A DNA stretch of 64,000 nucleotides from Serratia grimesii NBRC 13537. GTDB taxonomy: Bacteria; Pseudomonadota; Gammaproteobacteria; Enterobacterales; Enterobacteriaceae. Location of the stretch: positions 62,001 through 126,000 of the forward strand of contig NZ_BCTT01000014.1 of the NCBI RefSeq assembly GCF_001590905.1, read 5' to 3'. Under the pieces are notes generated by a model. It saw nothing but the letters and a program-made list of their open reading frames with translations. It was not told where the DNA came from and searched no databases. Below are positions 7,764-16,878 of the stretch, in pieces. Made by a program: the position numbers and the translations under genes. Each line of letters opens with the position of its first letter. Position 1 is the stretch's first letter.

Positions 7764-9119
7764 ATGTTGAGTATTTTTAAGCCGGCAGCACACATTTCCC
7801 GTGTGCCGGTCGACAAAGTCGACCCGCTGTACCGTAAATTGCGCTGGCAAATTTTTATGGGAATCTTCTTCGGGTATGCCGCCTACTATCTGGTGCGCAA
7901 GAACTTCACCCTGGCCATGCCTTATTTGATTGACCAAGGCTTCAGCCGCGGCGACCTTGGTTTCGCGCTGTCCGGTATTTCTATCGCCTATGGGTTTTCC
8001 AAATTCATCATGGGGTCGGTGTCTGACCGCTCCAACCCACGCGTATTCCTGCCCGCTGGCCTGATTTTGGCTGCCGCGGTGATGTTGTTCATGGGCTTTG
8101 TACCTTGGGCAACGTCTAGCATCGCGGTCATGTTCGTGCTGCTGTTCCTGTGCGGTTGGTTCCAGGGAATGGGCTGGCCGCCGTGTGGCCGTACCATGGT
8201 GCACTGGTGGTCGCAGAAAGAACGTGGCGGTATTGTTTCGGTCTGGAACTGTGCCCACAACGTAGGTGGTGGTCTGCCGCCACTGCTGTTCCTGCTCGGC
8301 ATGGCATGGTTCAACGACTGGCATGCTGCACTGTATATGCCCGCTTTCGGTGCCATCCTGGTCGCCCTGATCGCCTTTGCCCTGATGCGTGACACCCCAC
8401 AATCCTGTGGCCTGCCACCGATCGAAGAATACAAAAACGACTACCCGGACGACTACAGCGATAAAGCAGAAGAAGAACTGACCGCTAAGCAGATCTTCAT
8501 GCAATACATTCTGCCGAACAAACTGCTGTGGTATATCGCCGTGGCCAACGTGTTCGTTTACCTGCTGCGTTACGGCATCCTGGACTGGTCGCCGACCTAC
8601 CTGAAAGAAGTGAAGCACTTCGCACTGGATAAATCGTCCTGGGCCTACTTCTTGTACGAATACGCCGGTATTCCGGGCACCCTGCTGTGCGGCTGGATGT
8701 CGGACAAGGTGTTCAAAGGTAACCGCGGTGCCACAGGCGTGTTCTTTATGACCCTGGTGACTATCGCCACTGTTGTTTACTGGCTCAACCCAGTAGGTAA
8801 TCCTGGCATCGATATGGCTTGTATGATCACCATCGGCTTCTTGATTTACGGTCCGGTGATGTTGATCGGTCTGCACGCATTGGAGCTGGCGCCGAAGAAA
8901 GCAGCCGGTACCGCGGCAGGCTTCACCGGCCTGTTCGGTTACCTGGGTGGCTCCGTCGCAGCCAGCGCCATCGTCGGTTATACCGTTGACTACTTCGGTT
9001 GGGACGGCGGCTTTATGGTGATGATTGGCGGTAGCATCGGCGCTGTTGTGCTGTTGTTACTGACCATGATGAGCGAGAAAAAACACCACGCGGAAATCGC
9101 TGCCAACAAACGCGGTTAA
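7764..9119 (+). CDS. glpT: Glycerol-3-phosphate:phosphate antiporter
   Basis: Major facilitator superfamily antiporter, 451 residues, that brings sn-glycerol-3-phosphate across the inner membrane in exchange for phosphate; in E. coli it also lets fosfomycin in. About 12 hydrophobic segments are visible with a polar central loop (about residues 215-245). The N-terminal half has the organophosphate-antiporter stretch [20 protein letters not shown] precedes the ATG by 6 bases. It diverges from glpA, and glpQ lies 250 bases downstream, separated by an inserted repeat element and two copies of a terminator stem, so read-through to glpQ may be reduced. Confidence 0.97.
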   Translation: MLSIFKPAAHISRVPVDKVDPLYRKLRWQIFMGIFFGYAAYYLVRKNFTLAMPYLIDQGFSRGDLGFALSGISIAYGFSKFIMGSVSDRSNPRVFLPAGLILAAAVMLFMGFVPWATSSIAVMFVLLFLCGWFQGMGWPPCGRTMVHWWSQKERGGIVSVWNCAHNVGGGLPPLLFLLGMAWFNDWHAALYMPAFGAILVALIAFALMRDTPQSCGLPPIEEYKNDYPDDYSDKAEEELTAKQIFMQYILPNKLLWYIAVANVFVYLLRYGILDWSPTYLKEVKHFALDKSSWAYFLYEYAGIPGTLLCGWMSDKVFKGNRGATGVFFMTLVTIATVVYWLNPVGNPGIDMACMITIGFLIYGPVMLIGLHALELAPKKAAGTAAGFTGLFGYLGGSVAASAIVGYTVDYFGWDGGFMVMIGGSIGAVVLLLLTMMSEKKHHAEIAANKRG

Positions 9120-9143
9120 ACGTCATACAACTTTCGCATTATT

Positions 9144-9164
9144 TAAAGGCCGCATTGCGGCCTT
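9144..9164 (+). repeat. Near copy of the duplicated glpT terminator stem (21 bp)
   Basis: TAAAGGCCGCATTGCGGCCTT forms a stem-loop but is followed by CAGACT, not by Ts. The same 21 bases, with one mismatch in the loop, recur at 9305-9325 on the other side of the repeat element. It looks like a target-site duplication of the terminator stem. Confidence 0.8.
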
Positions 9165-9304
9165 CAGACTGATGACAAACCTCATTCCTGCCCAGAGCAA
9201 GTAGAGGTTGATAAATAAAAAATCAGGAAAATCAATTTATTGATTTTCGGCTGATCACCACAAGGCAGGAAAAACCACGCTTTTTCCTGCTTTGTCAGCA
9301 ACCT
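9165..9304 (+). mobile_element. 140-bp structured repeat, copy 1 (terminator-inserted MITE-like element)
   Basis: This stretch recurs inverted at 34428-34566 with about nine in ten bases the same. It starts CAGACTGATGACAAAC and ends TTTGTCAGCAACCT, so the ends share an imperfect inverted repeat (TGATGACAAA against TTGCTGACAAA). Inside are two hairpins: GAAAATCAA-TTTA-TTGATTTTC extended by ATCAG/CTGAT (9222-9255), and a 14-bp stem CAAGGCAGGAAAAA / TTTTTCCTGCTTTG (9261-9294). It has no ORF. Flanking 21-bp copies of the terminator stem suggest insertion with target duplication. It does not match ERIC or REP/BIME sequences as I remember them. If it is mobile, an enzyme encoded elsewhere would be required. 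Confidence 0.75.
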
Positions 9305-9329
9305 TAAAGGCCGCACTGCGGCCTTTTTA
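9305..9329 (+). terminator. glpT intrinsic terminator (far copy)
   Basis: AAAGGCCGCACTGCGGCCTTTTT: a GC stem followed by a T-run. This copy keeps the T-run while the near copy at 9144-9164 does not, so it is the working terminator and the repeat element should be transcribed in the glpT 3' UTR. Confidence 0.8.
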
Positions 9330-9369
9330 CTACCCCTGCCCCTAGAACTAGAATATGGAGAACAACAGA

Positions 9370-10449
9370 ATGCGGACTCAAGTCAAAGCCCTGCTGACAG
9401 GGATTATCCTGGCCACCTCAATGGTCAGCGCCGCACAGGCTGCCGACAAGGTAGTGATCGCCCACCGTGGTGCCAGTGGCTATCTGCCGGAACACACGCT
9501 GCCGGCGAAGGCTATGGCCTACGCGCAGGGTGCAGACTTCCTCGAGCAGGATCTGGTGATGACCAAGGACAACGAGCTGGTGGTGTTGCATGACCACTAT
9601 CTCGATCGCGTCACTGACGTGGCAGAACGTTTCCCAGACCGCGCACGCAAAGACGGTCGCTATTACGCCATCGACTTTACCTTGCCGGAAATTAAGTCTC
9701 TGAAGTTTACTGAAGGCTTTGAGATCGAAAACGGCAAAAAAGTACAGGGTTACCCAGGTCGTTTCCCGATGGGCAAATCCGACTTCCGTGTTCATACCTT
9801 CCAGGAAGAGATCGAGTTTGTGCAGGGCTTGAACCATTCAACCGGCAAAAACATCGGTATTTACCCGGAAATTAAAGCGCCGTGGTTCCACAAACAGGAA
9901 GGCAAGGATATCTCCAGCAAAGTGTTGGCGGTACTGAAGCAGTACGGTTACACCGGCAAGAATGACAACGTTTATCTGCAATGCTTTGATGCCAACGAGC
10001 TAAAACGTATTAAAACCGAGTTGGAACCGAAGATGGGTATGGATCTGAAGCTGATCCAACTGATTGCCTATAACAAGTGGCAGGAAACCTATGAGCAAAA
10101 GGCCGATGGCAAGTGGGTGGAATACGACTATGACTGGATGTTCAAGCCGGGCGCGATGAAGCAAATTGCTCAGTATGCCGATGGCATCGGACCGGACTAC
10201 CACATGCTGGTGGTGGCGGAGAAATCCAAGCCAGGTAAGGTGGTATTAACCGACATGGTGAAGGAAGCCCATGCCAATAAACTGGCAGTGCACCCATTCA
10301 CCATCCGTGCTGATGCGCTACCAAACTACGTCACCGACGTGAATCAACTGTATGACGTGATTTACAACCAAGCAGGCGTTGACGGCGTGTTCACCGACTT
10401 CCCTGACAAGGGTGTGCAATTCCTGCAAAAGCAGGGCCAGCACAAGTAG
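9370..10449 (+). CDS. glpQ: Periplasmic glycerophosphodiester phosphodiesterase
   Basis: Hydrolyses glycerophosphodiesters in the periplasm to sn-glycerol-3-phosphate, which GlpT imports. From the ATG at 9370 the product is 359 residues (E. coli 358), with a signal peptide ending in SAAQA and then the catalytic motif HRGASGYLPEHT. HDHYLD further on adds the second catalytic histidine. GGAG at 9357-9360 sets this start; an ATG at 9355 overlaps that site and would add five residues. It lies downstream of glpT as in E. coli, but the 250-base gap is enlarged by an inserted repeat, so it may depend on read-through or its own promoter. Confidence 0.96.
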   Translation: MRTQVKALLTGIILATSMVSAAQAADKVVIAHRGASGYLPEHTLPAKAMAYAQGADFLEQDLVMTKDNELVVLHDHYLDRVTDVAERFPDRARKDGRYYAIDFTLPEIKSLKFTEGFEIENGKKVQGYPGRFPMGKSDFRVHTFQEEIEFVQGLNHSTGKNIGIYPEIKAPWFHKQEGKDISSKVLAVLKQYGYTGKNDNVYLQCFDANELKRIKTELEPKMGMDLKLIQLIAYNKWQETYEQKADGKWVEYDYDWMFKPGAMKQIAQYADGIGPDYHMLVVAEKSKPGKVVLTDMVKEAHANKLAVHPFTIRADALPNYVTDVNQLYDVIYNQAGVDGVFTDFPDKGVQFLQKQGQHK

Positions 10450-10596
10450 TAAAGCTCAACGTCTCCCAGGTGGCGGATAAAGTCCGTTATTAGAGAGCGT
10501 GACGAAGGGGGCGTAGCAACTTTAACTGCCGGAGCGCCCCTCGGTGCGCTAGGCCCGGGTATCTCGAGCTTAATCTCAACGTTGTTCTCGAATTCA
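10450..10596. other. Unexplained spacer between glpQ and yigL
   Basis: About 147 bases with no ORF between convergent genes. It holds an imperfect hairpin (GCGCCCCTCGGTGCGC near 10534-10549) and a TAAAGCTC / GAGCTTAA inverted pair near its two ends. A cluster of six-base palindromes is also present: CCCGGG at 10554, CTCGAG at 10563, AACGTT at 10579 and GAATTC at 10590. It resembles no element I recognise. Confidence 0.4.
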
Positions 10597-10614
10597 GGGC
10601 GCCGCAAGGCGCCC
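10597..10614. terminator. Terminator hairpin after yigL (and glpQ)
   Basis: GGGCGCC-GCAA-GGCGCCC, a 7-bp GC stem with a 4-base loop, 6 bases beyond the yigL stop. The following T-run on the minus strand is weak (TGAATT). Confidence 0.65.
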
Positions 10615-10620
10615 TTATCG

Positions 10621-11418
10621 TTAGAGATACATTTTGCGCAGGTAGTGCGGCACCGCATCGTCTTCGTTGGAGCCAATCACTTCCAGCTCAGGCAACTTGT
10701 CTTTTAGGCGCTGATGCGCGTCGCGCATAATGCAGCCTTTACCGGCCATCGACAGCATTTCCAGGTCATTCATACCGTCGCCGAAGGCAATGCACTCTTT
10801 CAGCGTATAGCCGATGATCTTGGCCACTTCTTCCAGCGCATGCCCTTTTGACACACCACCGGCCATCACTTCCAGACAGGTTGGGAACGAGAAACTGACG
10901 TTAACCCGATCGCCCCAGCGCGCATTGATGGCATCTTCGAGCGGCAACAGCTTTTCATGATCGTCACAGGTGAAGTACACCTTGCACACGCCATCAGTTT
11001 CCAGCAAGCCCGGCTCGAACAGTTGGTACTGGAAAACGGACTCACGGAAGAACTCTTCCTGCTCTGGGCTTTCACGGTTAATGAACCAGTCGTCGTTACG
11101 GTATACGTTGGTGGTGATATCCGCATCATCATGCAACATACCGTAGAGATCACGGGCAATGTCTTCGGCCAGGTTATGGCTGAAAATCAGCTCACCGTCA
11201 GTGTTGTGCACGCGCGCCCCGTTAGAGGTGATCATAAAAGCGCTGATGTCGAGGTTATCGCGGATTTGCGCAACGTCGATGTGGTGACGGCCGGTAGCAA
11301 AAACAAAATGCACACCACGCTGGGTCAGCAGCTTCAACGTCTCTTTGGCGTAAGGGGACAGAGTGTGGTCAGGTGATAGCAGCGTGCCATCTAAATCGGA
11401 AGCAACGACGTGATACAT
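10621..11418 (-). CDS. yigL: HAD-family sugar/pyridoxal phosphate phosphatase YigL
   Basis: Cytoplasmic Cof-type HAD phosphatase, 265 residues, that dephosphorylates pyridoxal phosphate and, in E. coli, phosphosugars during glucose-phosphate stress. Motif I is DLDGTLLSPDHTLS (residues 8-21), motif II lies near ITSNGARVH, and motif IV is FGDGMNDLEML (about 216-226). It starts 11 bases after the pldB stop. In Salmonella and E. coli the sRNA SgrS stabilises yigL mRNA by pairing within the end of pldB; the same two-gene layout is present here, but the pairing was not checked. Confidence 0.94.
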   Translation of the reverse strand: MYHVVASDLDGTLLSPDHTLSPYAKETLKLLTQRGVHFVFATGRHHIDVAQIRDNLDISAFMITSNGARVHNTDGELIFSHNLAEDIARDLYGMLHDDADITTNVYRNDDWFINRESPEQEEFFRESVFQYQLFEPGLLETDGVCKVYFTCDDHEKLLPLEDAINARWGDRVNVSFSFPTCLEVMAGGVSKGHALEEVAKIIGYTLKECIAFGDGMNDLEMLSMAGKGCIMRDAHQRLKDKLPELEVIGSNEDDAVPHYLRKMYL

Positions 11419-11429
11419 AGCGGTATGTT

Positions 11430-12467
11430 CTAACCTCTGATGGAGTGGTCGGCGGTAGGGGCACCACCTAAGTGTTGAGCAAAGAAACGCAGGATTGCGC
11501 TCAATGCTTCGGCGCGCATCGCGTCCCGCTCAAACAGGATCTCATGCCGTGCGCCTTCGATAACTCGCGGTTTACCCCCTTCACAGGGATGGCCCGCATC
11601 TGACAATGCCTGACAAAAAGCCTGATGGGAACGGTTGTCGACCACCCGTTCCTCCCCAGCCTGTAATAATAATAGCGGCGTGGTTATTTTAGCTGCCTGG
11701 GCGATAATTTCCCGCCCAGCCTGTAGGCTTTCCCTCACCCAATGGTAGGTTGGCCCCCCCACTTGTAACTCGGGATAATCGGCGTAATAACGTAAACAGC
11801 GCCGATAGCGTTCCCGGCTGTGGGTCAATACGTTAACGACGTATGGCAGTGGTCGCCACTGACCAGTGCCTATTGCATAGTAGTCGCGCACAATCGGATA
11901 TTTCTCCGCCCAGTTTAAGATGCGGTTTGCCATCCAACCCGGCATTGGCAAATAAATACCAAACATGGGTGCACAGAACGCAGCTGCGTCAAAACTCTGT
12001 GGCTGACGTACCAGAAACTGTGCCAGGATCGCACCGCCCATCGAATGAGCCAACGCAAAACGTTGCCGGTAACCACGTGGTGCCACTTCTTGCTGATAAA
12101 ATTGCGCGAAATCGTCTACGTAGTCGGCAAAGTTTACCACATGACCCCGGTGCGTATCTGCCAGCAAACGGCCTGAACGGCCTTGCCCACGGTGATCAAG
12201 AATCATGACGTCATAGCCGCAATGAAACAGATCGTAAGCAACCTCTGGGTATTTAACGTAACTTTCGATGCGGCCGGGGCTGATCACCACCACCCGCTGG
12301 TGACGCGCAGAACTGAAACGCACGAAACGGATGGGCACACCACCAACACCGCTAAACTCACCCTCTTCACGTAGCCGCCAAAAGTCCAGCAGCGGTCCGG
12401 TGGCGAAGGCAGCGAACTGCGTTTCACGCGTTAACCAGTCATCAGTGCTGAGAGTAAACGACGTCAT
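11430..12467 (-). CDS. pldB: Lysophospholipase L2
   Basis: Alpha/beta-hydrolase, 345 residues, that cleaves lysophospholipids; it is linked to the inner membrane in E. coli. The nucleophile elbow is AHSMGGA (serine at about residue 139 of this start), with DHRGQGRSG upstream and the histidine in ARHEILFERDAM near the C-terminus completing the triad. The ATG at 12467 matches the E. coli N-terminal region; a GTG-type extension to 12518 adds 17 unlikely residues. It is first in the pldB-yigL pair and divergent from rhtB. Confidence 0.93.
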   Translation of the reverse strand: MTSFTLSTDDWLTRETQFAAFATGPLLDFWRLREEGEFSGVGGVPIRFVRFSSARHQRVVVISPGRIESYVKYPEVAYDLFHCGYDVMILDHRGQGRSGRLLADTHRGHVVNFADYVDDFAQFYQQEVAPRGYRQRFALAHSMGGAILAQFLVRQPQSFDAAAFCAPMFGIYLPMPGWMANRILNWAEKYPIVRDYYAIGTGQWRPLPYVVNVLTHSRERYRRCLRYYADYPELQVGGPTYHWVRESLQAGREIIAQAAKITTPLLLLQAGEERVVDNRSHQAFCQALSDAGHPCEGGKPRVIEGARHEILFERDAMRAEALSAILRFFAQHLGGAPTADHSIRG

Positions 12468-12602
12468 CAAGAGCTTTTCCCTGAGCCGCCAGAGGCAAAA
12501 ATGTGACTTCTGGCACAAGAAATAATACTAGCGTATTGTGATTCAATTCTTACAAAAACCGAACCATTTTGGCACAAATTGGCGCTTTCAGGGAGCACTA
12601 CG

Positions 12603-13223
12603 ATGACCTTCGACTGGTGGTTAACCTACCTGCTAACAACCCTTATCCTCAGCCTGTCACCGGGTTCGGGGGCGATCAACACCATGAGCACAGGCATCAG
12701 CCACGGTTATCGTGGCGCGGCGGCCTCGATCGCTGGCTTACAGGTTGGACTGAGTCTGCATATCGTTCTGGTCGGCATTGGCCTGGGCGCGTTGGTGTCA
12801 CAGTCCCTGGTGGCATTTGAAATGCTGAAATGGTTCGGTGCTGCCTATCTGGTATGGCTCGGTATTCAACAGTGGCGCGCCGCCGGCTCTTTGGATCTGC
12901 ATACGCTGGCAGGTACGATGCCACGCCGCCGCCTGTTCCGCCGTGCGGTGCTGGTGAATCTGACCAACCCAAAAAGCATTGTGTTTCTGGCCGCGCTGTT
13001 TCCACAGTTTATTTTGCCCAACCAGCCGCAAGCTGAACAGTACCTGGTGCTGGGTGTCACCACTGTAGTGGTGGATATCATAGTGATGATTGGTTATGCC
13101 ACGCTGGCTACACGCATTGCCGGTTGGCTGAAGACACCACGCCAGATGCAGTTGTTGAATCGTATTTTCGGTTCACTGTTTATTCTGGTTGCCGGGCTGC
13201 TTGCTACGGCCAGAAAGGCATAA
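12603..13223 (+). CDS. rhtB: Homoserine/homoserine lactone efflux protein RhtB
   Basis: LysE-family exporter, 206 residues, about six membrane segments, inner membrane; it expels homoserine and homoserine lactone. The N-terminus holds the family signature [15 protein letters not shown], and [19 protein letters not shown] lies in the middle. The ATG at 12603 follows AGGGAG by 9 bases and gives exactly the E. coli length, so the longer frame from 12579 is not used. It faces rhtC convergently across a strong hairpin. Confidence 0.95.
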   Translation: MTFDWWLTYLLTTLILSLSPGSGAINTMSTGISHGYRGAAASIAGLQVGLSLHIVLVGIGLGALVSQSLVAFEMLKWFGAAYLVWLGIQQWRAAGSLDLHTLAGTMPRRRLFRRAVLVNLTNPKSIVFLAALFPQFILPNQPQAEQYLVLGVTTVVVDIIVMIGYATLATRIAGWLKTPRQMQLLNRIFGSLFILVAGLLATARKA

Positions 13224-13230
13224 TGCAAAA

Positions 13231-13254
13231 GGGCCGAACATGACTGTTCGGCCC
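13231..13254. terminator. Bidirectional terminator, rhtB/rhtC
   Basis: GGGCCGAACA-TGAC-TGTTCGGCCC, a 10-bp perfect stem with a 4-base loop, with AAAA before it and TCAAAA after it. It serves both convergent genes; the T-run is better for rhtC. Confidence 0.85.
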
Positions 13255-13275
13255 TCAAAATCTGTGCAGCAGTGA

Positions 13276-13902
13276 TTAGCGGGTAAAGATCAGGTGTAAA
13301 CCAAAACCGGTAAACAGCACGCCCGCCAGCCCGTCAATCCACTTAGCCAGTCGCTGGTAGCCACGGCGCATCGCCGGCAGCGCAAACACCACTGCAACCA
13401 GGCTAAACCAGACAAACGTCTCAGCGATGATCAGCAAGAACAAGCCCCAGCGAGCGCCGGCACCGACGTCGTCACCCACAAACAGTGAAAACACGCTGCC
13501 GAAATAGATAACCGCCTTCGGGTTAGACAAATTCGTCAGAAAGCCACGGATAAAGCTGCGCCCTGGCTTAGGTAAGACCACGTTAACCTCTGGTGAGGGT
13601 GCTGACTGGGCATTTTGGGAGCGAGCGGAACGCAGCAACTGCCAACCCATCCAACACAAGTAAATACCACCGCCGACCATGATAATCTGATGCAGCCAGG
13701 CCATTTTTTGCAGGATCAGATGCAGGCCCATCAGCGCCACACCCGCCCACACCACGATACCCAGTGAAATGCCCATTACGCCCATCATCGCCTCACGACG
13801 TGAGCGACTTGCGGCGGTTTGCGAAACAAAAAAGAAGTCCGGCCCCGGGCTCATCAGCGCAATCAGGTGCACCAGCGCCACGGTCAGAAATAACATCAGC
13901 AT
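13276..13902 (-). CDS. rhtC: Threonine efflux protein RhtC
   Basis: LysE-family exporter for threonine, 208 residues (E. coli 206), inner membrane. The signature MSPGPDFFFVSQTA is at about residues 18-31 and LTNLSNPKAVIYFGSVFSLF in the middle. It lies 12 bases after recQ on the same strand, so the two are probably co-transcribed. It is a paralogue of rhtB, with which it shares the adjacent hairpin. Confidence 0.95.
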   Translation of the reverse strand: MLMLFLTVALVHLIALMSPGPDFFFVSQTAASRSRREAMMGVMGISLGIVVWAGVALMGLHLILQKMAWLHQIIMVGGGIYLCWMGWQLLRSARSQNAQSAPSPEVNVVLPKPGRSFIRGFLTNLSNPKAVIYFGSVFSLFVGDDVGAGARWGLFLLIIAETFVWFSLVAVVFALPAMRRGYQRLAKWIDGLAGVLFTGFGLHLIFTR

Positions 13903-13914
13903 GATTTATTGCCC

Positions 13915-15747
13915 TTAATCTTCGTCATTATCGAGGTGATCGCGGATCATCGCCATAAACGGGGCACCAAAACGCTCCAGCTTGCGCTGACCAACACCGT
14001 TAACACTCAACAGGTCGCCGGCCTTAATTGGCATCTGTTCTGCCATTTCCAGCAGCGTAGCATCGTTAAACACCACATAAGGCGGGATATTTTCTTCGTC
14101 GGCAATCGATTTACGCAGCTTGCGCAGTTTAGCGAACAGTTTGCGATCGTAATTGCCACCGTAAGATTTTTGGTTAGCACTACTGCGGGCCTTAAGACTC
14201 TGAATACGCGGCACCGCCAGTTGAAGCTCCAGCTCACCACGCAGTACCGGGCGTGCGGCCTCGGTCAGTTGCAGTGCCGAGTGCATAGCGATGTTCTGAG
14301 TGATAAAACCCAGATGGATCAATTGACGCAGTACGCTCGTCCAGTGCTCGGTGGTCTGTTCACGACCGATGCCGTATACCGGCAGCTTTTCATGCCCATA
14401 TTCACGGATACGCTGGTTATTGGAGCCGCGCAGCACTTCGACAATATACCCCAGCCCGAAACGCTGGCCGACACGATACACACAGGACAACGCCTTGCGT
14501 GCATCTTCCAGTCCGTCGTAACGCTTGGGTGGATCCAGGCAGATGTCGCAGTTGCCGCAGTTCTGGTGTTTACCTTCACCAAAATAGTTGAGTAACACCA
14601 ATCGGCGGCAGGTTTGCGCTTCAGCAAACGCGCCCATGGCGTTCAACTTGTGACGTTCAATATCCAACTGCTGCCCGGCTGGTTTTTCTTCCAGACAGCG
14701 ACGCAGCCAGGCCATGTCCGCCGGGTCATACAACAAAATGGCTTCAGCCGGCAGGCCATCACGCCCGGCGCGACCGGTTTCCTGATAATAAGATTCGATA
14801 TTGCGCGGAATATCAAAGTGAACCACGAAACGTACGTTAGGTTTGTTGATGCCCATGCCGAAGGCAACGGTCGCCACCACCACCTGCAAATCGTCACGCT
14901 GAAACGCTTCCTGCACCTGTGCACGACGGTCATTGTCCAGCCCCGCGTGGTAGGCTCCCACGCTTAGGCCACGGCTTTGCAGACGTGCGGTGGTGTCTTC
15001 AACCTTGGCGCGGCTGTTGCAGTAAATAATACCGCTCTTACCCCGTTGGTCCTGCACAAAGCGCCACAGCTGATCGAGCGGTTTGAACTTCTCTACCAGC
15101 GTGTAACGGATGTTCGGCCGGTCAAAGCTGCTAACCTGGACGAGCGGATCCTGTAGCGCCAACAGGCGCACAATGTCACCACGCGTCGACTCATCAGCGG
15201 TCGCGGTCAGGGCAATCACCGGCATATCCGGGAAGCGTTGCTTCAGCAGCCCCAGCGCGCGGTATTCTGGACGGAAATCGTGGCCCCACTGAGAAATACA
15301 GTGCGCTTCATCCACCGCCAACAGGGCCGGTGGATAGCCCCCGAGCTGATCGAGAAAACTGTCCATCATCAGTCGTTCAGGGGCGATATACAGCATTTTG
15401 ATCTGGCCATTGCGACAACCCGCCATCACTTCAAGCTGTTGCTCGCGTGTCTGAGTCGAGTTATAGCAAGCGGCAGAGACGCCATAAGCCAGCAGTTGAT
15501 CAACCTGATCTTTCATCAATGAGATCAACGGGGAAACCACCAATGTCAGGCCGTCCATCACCAGCGCCGGGATTTGATAGCACAACGATTTACCGCCACC
15601 GGTCGGCATAACTACCAGGCAATCCTGCCCGCCGATCGCCGTGTTGATAATCGTTTGTTGACCCGGTCGGAATTGTTGGTAGCCGAAGGTATCGCGTAAT
15701 ACCTGCTCTGCCAGCAACTCTTTGTTTATCACTGCTGCGGTTGACAC
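13915..15747 (-). CDS. recQ: ATP-dependent DNA helicase RecQ
   Basis: 3'-5' helicase of the RecF recombination pathway. The 610-residue product has Walker A MPTGGGKS, the DEAH box [16 protein letters not shown] and the C-terminal helicase core ending [11 protein letters not shown] four-cysteine zinc site (CRR...CGNCDIC) and the HRDC domain at the C-terminus ([19 protein letters not shown] onward) follow. The GTG at 15747 is chosen because GGGGAAG precedes it and the length fits the family (E. coli 609); the ATG at 15759 itself forms part of that purine run. It heads recQ-rhtC. Confidence 0.95.
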   Translation of the reverse strand: MSTAAVINKELLAEQVLRDTFGYQQFRPGQQTIINTAIGGQDCLVVMPTGGGKSLCYQIPALVMDGLTLVVSPLISLMKDQVDQLLAYGVSAACYNSTQTREQQLEVMAGCRNGQIKMLYIAPERLMMDSFLDQLGGYPPALLAVDEAHCISQWGHDFRPEYRALGLLKQRFPDMPVIALTATADESTRGDIVRLLALQDPLVQVSSFDRPNIRYTLVEKFKPLDQLWRFVQDQRGKSGIIYCNSRAKVEDTTARLQSRGLSVGAYHAGLDNDRRAQVQEAFQRDDLQVVVATVAFGMGINKPNVRFVVHFDIPRNIESYYQETGRAGRDGLPAEAILLYDPADMAWLRRCLEEKPAGQQLDIERHKLNAMGAFAEAQTCRRLVLLNYFGEGKHQNCGNCDICLDPPKRYDGLEDARKALSCVYRVGQRFGLGYIVEVLRGSNNQRIREYGHEKLPVYGIGREQTTEHWTSVLRQLIHLGFITQNIAMHSALQLTEAARPVLRGELELQLAVPRIQSLKARSSANQKSYGGNYDRKLFAKLRKLRKSIADEENIPPYVVFNDATLLEMAEQMPIKAGDLLSVNGVGQRKLERFGAPFMAMIRDHLDNDED

Positions 15748-15795
15748 ACACTTCCCCATTTTTTGCTGCGTAGCGACGCCTGTATGACGGCCGGA

Positions 15796-16674
15796 TTACA
15801 TAATATCGTTAAGCATGACACCAACGCCAACCCGTGTCTGCCGGAAGTTGTAATCAATCAAGGATTCGCCGTAACCACTGAACACCTGAGTGTAGAAACG
15901 CACGTGCTTGCTGATCGGGTAGCTCCAGCCCAATTCTGCACCGCCGTAGCCGCTGTTCCAGTTGTAGTGACTATCAACACTGAACACGCTGTCGCCCCAG
16001 GCATAACCGACTTTCAGGCGGTAGTAACCCATATATTTGGTGATATCCGGGTTATCGTCGCTGCTGTCGCTTTCCGAGAAACGGAACCAGGGTTTGAGAT
16101 CAACCTGCCAGTTGCCATTTTGCGCCATAAAACGCGCATAACCTCGGTTCCAACTGCGAGATGTGGGATCTGAACGGCCGTTGGACTGGTGGTTAAGACC
16201 CACTTCAACGTCGCGCAATGTCCAACCGGCAAAGCTGTAATCCGTCGCCCAACCCAAGAACACCTGTGGTTCATAGTTGGTCTCACGGAACGGCGATGAC
16301 TCACTGTGGTTGGAAAGCTGCCACCAGGAGCGCTGAGTATAAGACGCCCCCAGTACAGAATTGTCGCCGGCAATGCCTCGCCACAGCGGGAACGCCAGAC
16401 TGAGCTGGTATTTCACTTCATCCTTGCGTGCATTTTCGGCCCAGTTATAGGACTTGATGGCTTCTTTGTTGATATTGCTGGTATCGGTGTACAACACGTA
16501 GTTGGTGTCATACGGGTACAACGTAAATGGATTGTCGTGATCCTGCAGCATGTTGGCAATAATACTGCCGCGCACCGCCGGTTTATCATGAATTTGCTGC
16601 TCTTTGGCTTCTTCCGCCTGAACCAGCAGCGGCACTGACAGTGTGGCCAAAACGATCCCTGACAAAATGCGCAT
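15796..16674 (-). CDS. pldA: Outer membrane phospholipase A
   Basis: Outer-membrane beta-barrel phospholipase A1/A2 that removes phospholipids misplaced in the outer leaflet. The 292-residue precursor (E. coli 289) starts at the ATG at 16674, after GAGG, and has a signal peptide ending near VQAEE. The catalytic block NHQSNGRSDPTSRSWNR carries the His/Ser pair (NH and NGRS) and the calcium-binding region, and the barrel ends in a short aromatic strand. A longer frame to 16704 would break the signal peptide. It lies 48 bases upstream of recQ on the same strand. Confidence 0.95.
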   Translation of the reverse strand: MRILSGIVLATLSVPLLVQAEEAKEQQIHDKPAVRGSIIANMLQDHDNPFTLYPYDTNYVLYTDTSNINKEAIKSYNWAENARKDEVKYQLSLAFPLWRGIAGDNSVLGASYTQRSWWQLSNHSESSPFRETNYEPQVFLGWATDYSFAGWTLRDVEVGLNHQSNGRSDPTSRSWNRGYARFMAQNGNWQVDLKPWFRFSESDSSDDNPDITKYMGYYRLKVGYAWGDSVFSVDSHYNWNSGYGGAELGWSYPISKHVRFYTQVFSGYGESLIDYNFRQTRVGVGVMLNDIM

Positions 16675-16878
16675 AACGTTCCTCACCCCAACAAAAAATG
16701 ACAAACTCTGAAATAAAAACAGGCCATTTTACACACAAAGGCTGTTTTACAGCAGTGTGACGTGTATTTATTGGATTAGTCTGGAAAGCAACAAAATATA
16801 GGCATAATATCAACAAACAGTTAACCTGGACTGACCAGTTAACGTCCCCCCTACTACACAGAACAAGAATGGGTATTT

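Noticed and set aside
7722-8876. 384-codon open frame on the minus strand opposite glpT
   Set aside because: It is antisense to a clear transporter gene, is rich in Gln, His and Arg as expected of a shadow frame, and has no recognisable domain.
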